From NCBI GenBank assembly GCA_032622095.1, contig CP136062.1:227244578-227308577 (forward strand): a DNA stretch of 64,000 nt. The letters run 5' to 3'. The position numbers and the translations under genes were made by a program. The first letter of the stretch is position 1. Each line of letters begins with the position of its first letter. Under the pieces are notes generated by a model, which saw only the letters and a program-made list of their open reading frames with translations, ran no database searches and had not been told where the DNA came from. The DNA comes from Siphonodentalium dalli. Its lineage: Eukaryota > Mollusca > Scaphopoda > Gadilida > Siphonodentaliidae. Positions 22,011 through 34,224 of the stretch are shown here, piece after piece.

Positions 22011-22261
22011 GCGACAAAGGGGAGCAAACTTAACAAAAGCCCTTGGTCTTGTTGTTTAATCCCATTTCCAATCAATCCATATTTACTATTCTATTTATTA
22101 CTGTCAAAACTTGTGCTAAATGTTTATATATATTATTATGATTGGAATAAAATATGTTTACTCTAAGCGACAACGCGCATGCGCAACGACAAGACTATAT
22201 ATAACGAAATATAGTTCATGGTCTTGAATCTTATCTTGTATTTATGTACATTGAATGTTAT

Positions 22262-22660
22262 TAAACGGGCATGGCTCTTTCGAACTTCTAAATTCTATCG
22301 AAGTAATTTGGATGAAGGGATAAGATAGGTTGATAAATACGCGAAATATTGATATACCGTCAGATATATTTTCCAGCTGTATTCAATGTGTGCACACGAG
22401 AAACCAACGCTCGTTACTTCTACACACGAGGACCTGACTTGTCAGGAACGCTCTTTATTGTTCCGGCCGAGGATAGTTCGGGACCCGAACGTTCTCAACG
22501 ATTACTCAAACTCATCTTGCTGTGGCACAAAGAGGTCGTATAAAACTGTTTATCGTGTTTATCGTGTTTATCGACATATGTCGACATTAGAACCGGGCCG
22601 CGATGTAACACAAGTAAGCATCATTATGACCTTCAACCCTTCAAACCGTATTTAAAAGTG
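22262..22660 (+). repeat. Element I copy, rearranged
   Basis: It opens with CATGGCTCTTTCGAACTTCT and TAATTTGGATGAAGG, as in the copies at 44960 and 53050. It includes GAACGCTCTTTATTGTTCC at 22448, then diverges; a short 'tcgtgtttatcgtgtttatcg' duplication follows. Confidence 0.6.
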
Positions 22661-23120
22661 TCTTTGATACATCTCAAGCGACAGCGTTCGTGCTGAACTA
22701 CAAGAATAGATATCATGATATATATTTCATGACTTTGAACTTTATCATATATGTTGGTACTTTGAACGGTATTACCAATTTTTATCGAGGATCCATGACT
22801 ACAAACACACAAATCATTAGATCATTACTTTACTCACACGCCAGGTACGTTATTGATTAACTATATGTACTTATTGATTAACTATATGTATTTATTGATT
22901 AACTATAGGTATTGATGTGTCTTTGAGCTCCACTCTGATACACACCGCACCTATCTCAAGAATTCTCCTCTTTAATGTCAGATATCTAAGGTGCATGAGG
23001 TCACCATTTCTCGTTGAACTTTTCAACAATTAATGTGTGATATTACTTGCATCGTAGATCATCACAGCACATCAACTGATTAGTCGCTGTGAAGGTGCGC
23101 ACCACAAAGAAGTCTATCTG
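22661..23120. other. Non-coding stretch with a short tandem
   Basis: About three and a half copies of a 22-bp unit (TATTGATTAACTATATGTA) lie at 22850-22912. Nothing else is supported. Confidence 0.55.
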
Positions 23121-23545
23121 CAAAGCCTGCAAATAGCGTGTCTGTCATTTGCAGAATGAGGTCCCGCAGATGGTGAATTTAGTGACGATGGGCTAGCATC
23201 ACAAACTTCACCCTCTGGGAACCTCATTTTACTTAGGCCTCAACTGCCATGGGAGGCATATAGGATCAGATTGAAGTCCCCCAGTTTAAGTTGGTGATGT
23301 TCACCTCGAATGTGCATTTTATCTTCTGCAAATTAGGGGATATAGAATCTTCCCAGAAGTGAAAAAATAACTAAAACATGGTAATTTGAGAATATAGCTA
23401 CTTCCTTGAAGATGAATCCTAAGCAGAATGAGGTTTCCAGAGGGTGAATTTGTTGATGCTATCCCGCTGTGCAAGGTAGCGTCACTAAATTCACCCCCTT
23501 GGGACCCCATTCTGCAAATGGCAGAGACACTATTTGCAGACTTGA
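23121..23545. mobile_element. hAT-like MITE (CAAGCCTGC family), copy 2
   Basis: CAAAGCCTGCAAATAGCGTG at the left and CTATTTGCAGACTTG at the right, with the same inner AGAATGAGGTC and GTGAATTT inverted pairs as 4249-4662. TCTATCTG occurs at 23113-23120 and again at 23593-23600, but the right terminus lies about 50 bp short of the second copy, so the boundary is uncertain. Confidence 0.75.
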
Positions 23546-23600
23546 TACCAAGTGAAAAATTCAGTATCATTAGTGATAAGAAAAACGAGAAGTCTATCTG

Positions 23601-24583
23601 CAGACAATGTCACTATTCAGCTTTGTTTTTACATCACACTCTCAAAGAGGAAGATCAACACTTTGTCAAGTGGTATGCAAGTACGAAACACGTGGAGTAC
23701 GAAAAGTCAAGCGGCTAAATAAAGCAGCCGTGACGGACATCAGAAGCGGGTAAGTTAATGGTTTCCGGTCGCGGGAAGAGAAAGCGTTTGATGATGCCAT
23801 TGATATAAGAGACAGCACCGAAGAAAGAAAGTTTCTCTAAGTATAATGTAAAAGATTAATTTATCAAACGAATATTGTATTTTACATCCAGAAATATACT
23901 GTTTTTCTTGAGTTAACCGCGGAAATAACTCCTTTATAACGATGAATGCAATGGTAGCCATATCTCTTGAATTAATTCATGTCATATTAATGTATATATT
24001 ATATTTTTATCCGTTTGCGCTGTTTCTCACAGAACAGCCAGGAAGTTGTTTTATAGTTCTTGTTAAGATTATCGACACAGCCCGGATAATACACTGACAT
24101 AATAATAATATAAACGGTTAGTCCAATAAATCCTTCATCAAAGGGATTAATGTATACCAGATTGGACTTTACTGCCGGAGATTCGGCAGGAAACACTGAT
24201 GTTCGTATGATGCCAAAGGTGTGGGCTACAGTCGGTCAACTATTGACTCATGGAATGATATCGTATATAGGAAAATGAATGAATGAATGAATGAATTAAT
24301 TAATGAAAGTCTATCTCAAAGTCATGCACTAAATAGCGAAACAAGCACAAACATATATATTTACACTATGGTTATATACACATTCAATCGTACACGCATT
24401 CGTGTATATATTTTTATTTAAACATATTTTATCGTAATATAATATTACAAGAGGGATCGGGGCACAAGTTTTAACAAATTAAATCCGCCCCTCGTGTGTA
24501 TATATAGGTGTTGTACAGATTCAGATACAGTATATAAATATTATTTTCATAAAAAAAACTTAACAGAGAAGCACCATTTATAG
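23601..24583. other. Non-coding stretch
   Basis: No supported gene. A short (ATGA)n-like tract lies at 24274-24306. Confidence 0.4.
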
Positions 24584-24747
24584 ACAGAACACTACGCGCA
24601 TCTTAATCTCGAATCTTTTATCGAATGAGTTGCGGATGGCGCAAGGATATATATTTCGCGAAAGCGTAGCTCGAGCGAAATATAACTTTGCGCCATCCGC
24701 AACGAGTTCGATAAAAGATTCGAGATTATGATGCAAGTTGTGTTCTG
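24584..24747. repeat. Palindromic MITE of about 160 bp
   Basis: The arms run from CAGAACACTACGCGCATC through AATCTCGAATCTTTTATCGA and GCGGATGGCGCAA, and are inverted in 24690-24747. The centre near 24660 is itself CG-rich (TTTCGCGAAAGCG). Confidence 0.75.
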
Positions 24748-24954
24748 TATTTATTCTCCACCGTTTAGTCAGATAAGTTCAATCCACGAATGTCACCTTC
24801 ATTGTTACTACAGCTAACTATATTGTGATTTTAAGCCTGACAAATAACCAGTAATTATGGGGGGATCACCGGAAGCGGATGATCGACGTAATATACGTCA
24901 TCTTTCTTGGCGACAACGTCAACAAGAATAGTGGTTACTATTAACAATAATAAC

Positions 24955-25390
24955 CACTTGATTTTAGAGTTATTCACCTTACAACCAATTTGTCCGTTTG
25001 AGCACCAAGTCCTGGAAAAGATCTGGTCCACAAACGATATAAACAGCAAATTTAGGAGCGTCCGATAGGTTGAGTACAACATATATTACGGCCACAAAAA
25101 GGGTTTTGGTTCTCAGCTAGGTCCTGCCCCATTGAATAATATGCACAACGTTGATTTTCGAGTTATCAATCTTACAACCGCAATTTGTCCGTTTGAGCAC
25201 CAAGTCCTGGAAAAGATCTGGTCCACAAACAATAGGAACAGCAAGTCTCAGACATCGATATTTAATCACTCTGAGCTTTGATGTGTGGGTAATTCCTCGA
25301 CTAGAATCAAATATTTTCTACCACCGGAAGCCAAAAAAAATAATAGTATTTTAGGAGCATCTGATCGGATTGAGTACCTTTAAAGTTTAT
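24955..25390. repeat. Dispersed repeat, duplicated
   Basis: The segments at 24961-25045 and 25154-25238 are direct copies (TTTGTCCGTTTGAGCACCAA, CTGGAAAAGATCTGGTCC). The right part (25250-25384) matches 11905-12020 and ends GGATTGAGTACCTTTAAAG, a terminal motif also found at about 36985 and 52157. Confidence 0.7.
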
Positions 25391-25689
25391 GAATTCACTT
25401 CAAATTAATTGAAGAACAATTGACTGCAATGAATTTGATTGCGTTGATGTTTGTTTATAAGGTAAGATGAAAATTTGTTTCAAATTAACAAGAAAATTAA
25501 GATGATATTTCTGAAATAAATTATTCGTGTGTATATATATATATAGATCAAATTGAATTTTAAATATTTAACAACGTTGACATGAAAATTAAAGTATTGA
25601 GGTGAAGTAGAAGTGTATATCAGGAAATAATATAGATTGTTCGGCAAAAACGATGAGGGAGTTCCAAATTTATTACAATTGGTGGAAGT

Positions 25690-26180
25690 GAGATACATGC
25701 ATATCTACAATAGAACTACTTCACAGTCCACCCGTATGGTCGCCATCCTGTCTACACTAGAACTACTTCACAGTCCACCCGTATGGTCGCCATCCTGTCT
25801 ACAATAGAACTACTTCACAGTCCACCCGTATGGTCGCCATCCTGTCTACACTATAGAACTACGTCACAGTCCACCCGTATGGTCGCCATCCTGTCTACAC
25901 TATAGAACTACGTCACAGTCCACCCGTATGGTCGCCATCCTGTCTACACTATAGAACTACGTCACAGTCCACCCGTATGGTCGCCATCCTGTCTACACTA
26001 TAGAACTACGTCACATTCCACCCGTATGGTCGCCATCCTGTCTACACTAGAACTACTTCACATTCCACCCGTATGGTCGCCATCCTGTCTACACTAGAAC
26101 TACTTCACAGTCCACCCGTATGGTCGCCATCCTGTCTACAATAGAACTACTTCACAGTCCACCCGTATGGTCGCCATCCT
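25690..26180. repeat. 47-49 bp minisatellite, about ten copies
   Basis: The unit contains AGAACTACTTCACAGTCCAC and CCGTATGGTCGCCATCCTGT. Two sub-types alternate (CTTCAC versus CGTCAC). Conservation along the array is high. Confidence 0.95.
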
Positions 26181-26189
26181 AAGCTTTGC

Positions 26190-26689
26190 TATATAGCGGG
26201 GATGGCAAATTTTAGGATACTATAGAATTGAGCGGTGTCCGTCCACAAGTGCGTCTGCGTGTCCGTCCATACATTTGTTGTCCGGGTGATAACTTGAATA
26301 ATATCCGACAGGATTTGATGACACATGGTATGTGTCCTTAAAATGAGAAAGACCCGATCAAGTTCGAATTCGGATACGTTGCGACCATTTCTAGCGGAGT
26401 TATGCTCCTTATCGACATTGAATTTGTTGATTATTTTGTTATCCGAATGATAACTCACGTAATGATATTATCTTAAAGCTTTCACATTTAGTGAATTATG
26501 TAAATACTGATCAAGTTCGAGTTTGTGTTCGTCCCAACAATTTCTGATTGAGTTATGTATAGACATGCCCTTTTTCGACTTAGATTTTGCAAGTATTATT
26601 CCGGTATCTAATCAAATATATCAACAACATAGACAGGTGAAAGCAAACTTGGCAAAGTTTGAACACGTTGAACATCGATGCCCTTAATA
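26190..26689. other. Diverged repeat-like sequence
   Basis: Two loosely related blocks each contain a 'gttat(c)cgaatgataact / gtccgggtgataact' phrase followed about 60-90 bases later by 'atcaagttcga(g/a)tt'. This pattern reminds me of degenerate repeats common in mollusc genomes, but I cannot verify that. No gene is supported. Confidence 0.4.
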
Positions 26690-27141
26690 TGAATTGACCT
26701 ATATATCTTTTGCAGAATGAGGTCAGCAGAGGTTGATTTTAGTGACGCTATCCCGCATAGCGGGCTAGCATAACCAAATTCACCCTCTGTGGACCTCATT
26801 CTGCTTAGGCCTCATCTGGAAAGATTATTTACTATGAAATTTCTATAGAAACTTCTTCACAAAGATTATATTTCTGTTTTAGTTTATTTTCTCTATCCCC
26901 AAATTGGCAGACGACACATTGAATAATCGAGGTTCAGAATGGATGTACATCACAATATTCACCAGTTGGGAACTTCAAGCTGAGTCTATGTCTCCCATAG
27001 CAGATGAGGCCATGCAGAATGAGGTCCCCAGAGGGTGAATTTTGTGACGCTAACCCGCTATGCAAGATGGCGTCACTAAATTCACCCTTTTGGGACCTCA
27101 ATCTGCAAATGACACGCAAACACACTAAACTCAGACTTGGT
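26690..27141. mobile_element. hAT-like MITE (CAAGCCTGC family), copy 3, decayed
   Basis: TTTTGCAGAATGAGGTCAGC at the left, the inner GTGACGCTA and AATTCACCCTCTG pairs, and a right end with CTGCAAATGACACGC and CAGACTTGG. The terminal repeats are partly lost. Confidence 0.7.
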
Positions 27142-28499
27142 CATGCACCTTACCGGGTGAGCCATCGCGGGCCTCTGTTGCTCACTATATGATGCTTCGT
27201 TCCGGCATTGCACATACTCTACATACTGAAGTTCAGGTTATTGGTGCTTCTGGTTAAGTACTGTGTTAGTTAACACGCATCTCGTCATCAAACAAACCCT
27301 CTCAATTTGCTCGACTTTGAAGCCAACAGCGAAAGGTGGAAGCACTTAACACCGTTAACTTGTCTTCAACAAAGACTTGAATGTTCGAGAGCGTGGGTAC
27401 ACTTGTTTCCTAATTCCAGAAGTGCCGCTCTATACTTGAAGGAGTCTGCCACTTAACGTCTTCCGACTATCAAACGACTTCAAAGAACGAAACACAACAA
27501 TTTATTGAAATAAATAGTTTTTGAAGAAAAACTTTGTTCCGTGTCCTTTTCCGGGAGATTAATAATTTATGTTGTTCCGCTCGGGAGTTCTTAAATCAAG
27601 TGCGCGGGAGCGGATCGTTGATGGTGGGTAAACCGTTGGATGGGCGCAGCGTGTAGCGAGATGGTGCGTATGAGTTGAGTTGGGGTCACCAAGTTGGAAG
27701 TGTAACTAAGGATCTGCGGACGTGATGTTCAGTGGATCGAATTTGTTTGATGAGTTTGTAGCTATAGGGTTCGCGGGCGATACTTGTGAGTTCTATGTTT
27801 GACGTCGTCATGCACGTGTTAGGACATGGGGGCACACCTGCATATTATACCACATCAACGGACCAGACTGTTGATGAAAGCTTAATATATAACATGTTCG
27901 GTGCATCGAACTTCTCCGATGGAAACATCTGATCTGACATTTGTCTGTAACTTCTTGGTAGAAGTGCGTATTCTTACACCTCGAAAGCGTGACCCAAATA
28001 AAACAGCTTGTCAAAATCTTATCAAACTATATTTCAAATACTCCGTACAGAAAGTACCTAGCCACAATATATTATTTGGGAAACATTGAAATTTACCTAT
28101 ATTTTGATATACAACATATAATATACATGCCCACCTTACTTATTACGAACCATGTTTATAATCACCATTATGAAGTGCTACTAATTGAAACATACACAAC
28201 GTTGTACTTGTGTCAATAAACTATTCTGAATCTGATTCTTCCAAATACATGTAATTTGTCCTATGATCCGAAGATTATTACCCGCAGGCGATGAGCGTCG
28301 TATAAATAATCACTGAATACACGCAGACGAGACGGAACATCACCTTCTATTGGTATCATTTATCATTATACTGTTCACTACACAATGTATATTTATATGT
28401 TATTATGTATGCATATATACTCTCTTTGTAAGGATGATTTGTGCATGTGCATGATTGTAAGTCTGATTTTTAATTCACGGATTCTAGGACGAGTGGTGT
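27142..28499. other. Mostly unassigned sequence with a possible LINE tail
   Basis: 27200-27800 is somewhat richer in GC and shows no frame I can assign. On the plus strand, TCAATAAACTATTCTGAATC near 28214 looks like a polyadenylation signal followed by a short repeated tail, as at LINE 3' ends. No polymerase-like peptide was found upstream. Confidence 0.35.
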
Positions 28500-28672
28500 T
28501 AAATAAACACAGGACGACCCGAGTGTGTTAATTGGTTTGTCGGTACGGCACTTGTGCCATCGCTGAAGGATAGAACTCATGACTGTGCCACTCGATCTAT
28601 TGTTCCGCGCTTGCACTCGTGCTGTATCGACAAACCCATTAACACACTCGGGTCGTCGTTCTGTATATATGT
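28500..28672. repeat. Inverted-repeat element of about 170 bp
   Basis: GACGACCCGAGTGTGTTAAT at about 28512 and its inverse near 28635-28655 extend to GGTTTGTCGGTACGGCAC and its inverse, with a unique centre of about 60 bp. It is probably a small MITE. Confidence 0.7.
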
Positions 28673-28734
28673 ATAGTTTTGGCACTGAATTTGAAGGAAG
28701 GTCGGTAACTTAGCACCAAGAGCCCCCACCAATA

Positions 28735-30430
28735 TTCTTATGTGTCCAATTACATTATTATGTGGTGTAGAAAACTGACAAGTAGCACGTTTATTGTGAC
28801 CAATCACATTATTACGTGGTGTAGAAAACTGACAAGTAATACGTTTACTGTGTCCAATCACATTATTACGTGGTGTAGAAAACTGACTAGTAATACGTTT
28901 ATTGTGTGAAATCACATTATTATGTGGTGTAGAAGACTGACTAGTAATACGTTTACTGTGTCCAATCACATTATTACGTGGTGTGGAAAACCGACTAGTA
29001 ATACGTTTATTGTGTCAAATCACATTATTACGTGGTGTAGAAAACTGACAAGTAGCACGTTTATTGTGTCCAATCACATTATTACGTGGTGTAGAAAACT
29101 GACAAGTAATACGTTTACTGTGTCCAATCACATTATTACGTGGTGTAGAAAACTGACAAGTATAGTACGTTTATTGTGTGAAATCACATTATTAGGTGGT
29201 GTAGAAAACTGACAAGTAGTACATTTATTTTGTCAAATCACATTATTATGTGGTGTTGAAAACTGACTAGTAATACGTTTATTGTGTCAAATCACATGAC
29301 TACGTGGTGTGGAAAACCGACTAGTAATACGTTTATTGTGTCAAATCACATTATTATGTGGTGTAGAAAACTGACTAGTAATACGTTTATTGTGTCAAAT
29401 CACATTATTACGTGGTGTTGAAAACTGACAGGTAGTACGTTTATTGTGTCAAATCACATTATTATATGGTGTAGAAAACTGACTAGTAATACGTTTATTG
29501 TGTCAAATCACATTATTATGTGGTGTAGAAAACTGACAAGTAGTACGTTTATTGTGTCAAATCACATGACTACGTGGTGTGGAAAACCGACTAGTAATAC
29601 GTTTATTGTGTCAAATCACATTATTATGTGGTGTAGAAAACTGACTAGTAATACGTTTATTGTGTCAAATCACATTATTACGTGGTGTTGAAAACTGACA
29701 GGTAGTACGTTTATTGTGTCAAATCACATTATTATATGGTGTAGAAAACTGACTAGTAATACGTTTATTGTGTCAAATCACATTATTATGTGGTGTAGAA
29801 AACTGACAAGTAGTACGTTTATTGTGTCAAATCACATGACTACGTGGTGTGGAAAACCGACTAGTAATACGTTTATTGTGTCAAATCACATTATTATGTG
29901 GTGTAGAAAACTGACTAATAATACGTTTATTGTGTCAAATCACATTATTATGTGGTGTAGAAAACTGACAAGTAGTACGTTTATTGTGTCAAATCACATG
30001 ACTACGTGGTGTGGAAAACCGACTAGTAATACGTTTATTGTGTCAAATCACATTATTATGTGGTGTGGAAAACTGACTAGTAATACGTTTATTGTGTCAA
30101 ATCACATTATTACGTGGTGTTGAAAACTGACAGGTAGTACGTTTATTGTGTCAAATCACATTATGATATGGTGTAGAAAACTGACTAGTAATACGTTTAT
30201 TGTGTCAAATCACATTATTATGTGGTGTAGAAAACTGACTAGTAATACGTTTATTGTGTCAAATCACATTATTATGTGGTGTAGAAAACTGACTAGTAAT
30301 ACGCTTACTGTGTCCAATCACATTATTACGTGGCGTAGAACACTTAAGTAGTACGTTTATTGTGTCAAATCACATTATTATGTGGTGTAGAAAACTTAAG
30401 TAGAACGTTTATTGTGTCAAATCTTACTTA
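28735..30430. repeat. 54-bp minisatellite, about 31 copies
   Basis: The unit contains AATCACATTATTATGTGGTG, TAGAAAACTGACTAGTAATA and CGTTTATTGTGTCA. Variant units (ACATGACTACGTGG with GGAAAACCGA) recur at regular intervals of several units, pointing to block duplication. Because the unit is a multiple of three without stops in some frames, long repetitive frames appear on both strands; I do not regard them as genes. Confidence 0.96.
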
Positions 30431-30624
30431 AACATATAGTATTGTAAATTCGCTTAGAACGGGGTTGTGGTGCACATTTTAACAACATACAATGCCCCGC
30501 TTCCAAATATTATCTATATATGAAGTAAACAAGATGACAGCGAATATATTCACGATGAGGTTGCATACATTTGGCTAACAAAAAAGAAGAAATGATTGTA
30601 AAGAGTGCGTTTGTATTTCGAGTG

Positions 30625-30647
30625 TTCTCTCTTTCTCTCGCTCTCTC

Positions 30648-30693
<46 letters not shown>

Positions 30694-30773
30694 GCTCTCT
30701 CCTCTCTCTCCTCTCTCTCATCGCTCTCTCTCTCTCTGTCTCCCTCTCTATTCTCTCTCTCTCTCTCTCTCTC
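30625..30773. repeat. (CT)n-rich microsatellite
   Basis: About 150 bases of nearly pure CT repeats, interrupted by occasional TTT, CG and CC. Confidence 0.97.
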
Positions 30774-31509
30774 GATGGAAATCTAAACTCAGAATAGTGG
30801 CATTTGTTTATTTATAACGGATATTTATATATTATATTCCATTAGTTCTGTCCGTATAGCTTGAATATAGTCAGTGGTGGCATTTATTCAATATTGACTT
30901 ATCTGCATATTATCGTGGTCGGATATGATGTGAAAAGATCTATCATTTGGTGTCCGGTTTAAAACGCTTTGTTACAGCTCTATACGCCTGCACAATTAAA
31001 GTTAGTTGAAGATCTATCATTTGGTCTGTTCGTCGAAAGTTAGTCCGGTTTAAAACGCTTTGTTGCAGCTCTATACGCCTGCACAATTCGGAACATCTTT
31101 ACATTTCTTGATGAATTAGTTTTACTTGGAATTCCCCAAAGCAAATGCTTGAACTCACTAATTTGAAAGTTGTCAAATCGAAAGGGGCGTTCACATAACG
31201 AGTATTCTAATGGTATCTTGGAAATAATACTTCACAGAACAAATCGATCAATACCGTTGTACGACAGCAGATCATCAAGTAGATGAAAAATGGTAAACAG
31301 CGGCGAACATCAAACGTTTATATTTGTTGATATTATGGAATTGTCGACTCATCGCAGACCGGGTGCCGAGGTAATTAAATCAGCATTTGCGCACGCGCAC
31401 TGCGTATCGCATGGCAAATGAGGCTACCTGCTTAGAGGGTCAGTGTAAACAAATGGACCTCGGAGAAAACAAGGACAGACACGGCCGGCCCCATGCGTCG
31501 ATTCATTAT
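30774..31509. other. Non-coding stretch
   Basis: A duplicated phrase, AAAACGCTTTGTT(A/G)CAGCTC followed by TATACGCCTGCACAATT, occurs at 30961 and 31052. 31370-31500 is GC-richer, with a TGCGCACGCGCACTGCG run. No gene was identified. Confidence 0.45.
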
Positions 31510-31835
31510 TGTATATTTATGCAAGCGGGGGCATTTACTTGTAAATGGAGATGATTGTTAGAACCCGAGGTAATTAGTTCTGACTGTCGGGTGGGCATGG
31601 GATGACGATTTACCGTATCAGGTTCATTACAGGTATATGTTGCAATTATCCCTATTAATCTACACATCCAACTGTTTTCGATGGTTTTATTATTTTACGT
31701 AATATGGACATGGGTGGGCGGTTATGTTGTGGTGTCGAGTGCAGCATGTCCAGTGGGATGATTAACATGTGCGTCTCCTGTCGCAAATTGCCTGTTTTAA
31801 ATACAAGTGGACGTATAAGTTCACCATCGAAATCG
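31510..31835 (+). repeat. Interspersed repeat J, copy without internal array
   Basis: It aligns with the ends of 34225-34975: TTTACTTGTAAATGGAGAT, TTTACCGTATCAGGTTCA and CTCCTGTCGCAAATTG. In this copy the middle (31720-31775) is single-copy, with GCAGCATGTCCAGTGGGATG. Confidence 0.75.
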
Positions 31836-31891
31836 AAATAAATATCGTGCGCACGCAAGTGAAGTAAACTGAACGTGATTACTTAACCTTG

Positions 31892-32350
31892 TTTATACTA
31901 AATACTCATTGATGAGTAGTTCCCTTATTATCCATTTATACTAAATACTCACTGATGAGTAGTTCCTTTATTATCCCTTTATGCTAAATACTCACTGATG
32001 AGTAGTTCCCTTATTATCACTTTATACTAAATACTCATTGATGAGTAATTCCCTTATTATCCCTTTATACTAAATACTCATTGATGAGTAGTTCCCTTAT
32101 TATCCCTTTATACTAAATACTCATGGATGAGTAGTTCCCTTATTATCACTTTATACTAAATAATCATTGATGAGTAGTTCCTTTATTATCCCTTTATACT
32201 AAATACTCATTGATGAGTAGTTCCCATTTTTTATCCCTTTATACTAAATAATCACTGATGAGTAGTTCCCTTATTATCACTTTATACTAAATACTCATTG
32301 ATGAGTAGTTCCTCTTTTTTTATCCCTTTATACTAAATAATAGTAGTTCC
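31892..32350. repeat. 43-bp minisatellite, about ten copies
   Basis: The unit is TTTATACTAAATACTCATTG, then ATGAGTAGTTCCCTTATTAT and CCC. The core TACTCATTGATGAGTA is nearly palindromic. The array runs directly into a copy of repeat F (32350-32385), and the core resembles sequence next to F copies at 21340 and 21970. Confidence 0.95.
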
Positions 32351-32385
32351 CTTAAGAAATATTCAGATAATAAGTTCAATTCAGT

Positions 32386-32678
32386 TTCTGTATTGTCTCC
32401 GTCCACTAATAAGATAGTCAGTGGAACTGGAGGTAGTGGAACTGGAGTAGACAATTATGTTACCATACATAATGGCAACACAAGTTAAAAATAATAGAGA
32501 GAAATAAAATAGGAAAACTCACACAACAGTACTAAAGATAACAAATTCGAAGTGATAAGATACGGAAATATAATTAACTGCACACTTAGCTGGGAAAGCT
32601 GCACTGGGACTATCTTCACTTACATCGGGGCATGCATGTAGATTCAATTTAAACCAATTTAAATGGCTGCTTTGGTAA
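32386..32678. other. Non-coding stretch
   Basis: Nothing supported beyond the end of repeat F and a small 'gtggaactggag' doublet near 32420. Confidence 0.4.
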
Positions 32679-33030
32679 CTATATTTCCGATACGAATCTG
32701 ATTACTTCTGCTGATTTCAACATGTTTGTTTTATTTCCGCCACTAAAAATAATTTTTCCATAATTCGGATTACTTTGAGAATATATTTTCAGGTATAGGT
32801 TCTTCGGAAGGACGAAAATAGGTTGCATATATATGAACAGATAATGGTATTCGTTACCCGGTGTGTCCTCACCGCAAAGTTGGCAACGCAAACAAGGAAC
32901 TCCTGAGTCTTTCCAACTGAAATCTTCAATAGGGTGCCAATTATTTCTAGTTCTCAATTTGACCAGGTATGAACTGAATTTTAGCGGCAGTTCTAACAGA
33001 TATTTCTCTGTGCAAAAAGATAATTAATTT
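32679..33030 (-). pseudogene. LINE 3' coding fragment
   Basis: The minus-strand peptide LELPLKFSSYLVKLRTRNNW, then HPIEDFSWKDSGVPCLRC and QLCGEDTPGNEYHYLFIY, matches the C-terminal region of CR1/L2-type polymerases: LPxK...LRTRNHxxPIE..., then CxxC and N/DEYHYLF. The usual Cys after YHYLF is replaced here (IYMQP). The frame is open for 92 codons and ends at 32679, but the reverse transcriptase is missing. Confidence 0.8.
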
Positions 33031-33084
33031 TGTTTATATTTTGAGCTCTGGGCTAAAGTTTCGTTCCGTGATTGCAAGTATTGG

Positions 33085-33500
33085 TTCCTTAACGACTGTT
33101 CAACATATCGAGCAAGGTGTTCACCATCACCTCCTTAACGACTGTTCAACATATCGAGCAAGGTATTCACCATCACCAACCACAAGGTATTCACCATCAC
33201 CAACCACAAGGTATTCACCATCACCAACCACAAGGTATTCACCATCACCAACCACAAGGTATTCATCATCACCAACCACAAGGTGTTCACCATCACCAAC
33301 CACAAGGTGTTCACCATCACCAACCACAAGGTATTCACCATCACCAACCACAAGGTATTCACCATCACCAACCACAATGTATTCACCATCACCAACCACA
33401 AGGTGTTCACCATCACCAACCACAAGGTATTCACCATCACCAACCGCAAGGTATTCACCATCACCAACCACAAGGTATTCACCATCACCAACCACATATA
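33085..33500. repeat. 24-bp minisatellite, about 14 copies
   Basis: The unit is CACCATCACCAACCACAAGG plus TATT or TGTT, following a 50-bp duplication (CTCCTTAACGACTGTTCAAC). It is open in several frames (for example a HHHQPQGI repeat), which I consider incidental. The family B MITE starts immediately after it. Confidence 0.95.
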
Positions 33501-33506
33501 AATATA

Positions 33507-33948
33507 TGTGACCCGCCATATCAAATCCAGTCGTAATTCGGGATTTGTTTTTACCCTGTGCCAATGCATTCTCTTATATATGTGAATCGACCATAGGTCG
33601 ACTCGCATATATAGGAGAATGCACTGTCCTAACAATATTTTACAATTTTAATAATTTTTGTCTTGCATTCTTTAACAATTTTATAATTTCACCCATACAG
33701 AGCCCCAGACAAACATGAGCAGACGACACTCTTCTATATGCTTCTATATATGTGTGGGGCTCCCTGCAGGGTAATGGATGTTTTTTGTTATGTCATAAAA
33801 ATTGTAAGAAACTTTTTTTTTTTTTAAATGATAAAAAATTGTTAGGCCAATGCATTCTCTTATGGTCGACTCGTATATATAAGAGAATGCATTGGCACAG
33901 GGTAAAAAAAATCCCGACTTACGACTGGATTTGATATGGCGGGTCACA
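33507..33948. mobile_element. TA-flanked MITE, family B, copy 2
   Basis: TGTGACCCGCCATATCAAAT ends with TA on both sides (33505-33506, 33949-33950). The left hairpin module is complete; the right one has lost its centre (ATTCTCTTATGGTCGACTCG at about 33853). The core with CAGAGCCCCAGACAAACATG is present. Confidence 0.88.
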
Positions 33949-34224
33949 TATACGTTTGCACTTGTAGTACCTCTCCATCATACTGTCGTTTGCTGATTTT
34001 TTAACACGTATTTATGCATGTTGCTTCCGTGTACTTATAAATAAAATGTCGATTTGCAGACTTGTTACTGCAGAGATAAGAAAACATTGCCAAATTCACA
34101 TCGAAACGCTCTTTAATTGTTTACAACACCCGGAATAGACCGTCAAGGGACGCTCTTTATTATTCCACGAATTTTCTAAACTATGATTTGAATAAACCTT
34201 TTCTGCGGACACATGCGCCATTAT

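Noticed and set aside
25690-26180. CRISPR-like array
   Set aside because: Contiguous 47-49 bp tandem units without variable spacers.
27200-27800. LTR of a retrotransposon
   Set aside because: Composition changes here, but no direct terminal repeat, primer-binding site or gag/pol frame was found.
29446-30351. Repeated frames of 67-135 codons (NHIIxWCRKLTSNTFIVS type)
   Set aside because: A by-product of the 54-bp array, whose length is a multiple of three; stops occur in variant units.
28735-30430. CRISPR-like array of regularly spaced repeats
   Set aside because: Whole units repeat with no unique spacers, there are no cas genes, and the DNA is eukaryotic. It is a minisatellite.
33041-33635. 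Several overlapping reading frames of 139-166 codons on both strands
   Set aside because: All are translations of the 24-bp tandem array plus the edge of a MITE; no start context, no homology, and equal openness on both strands.
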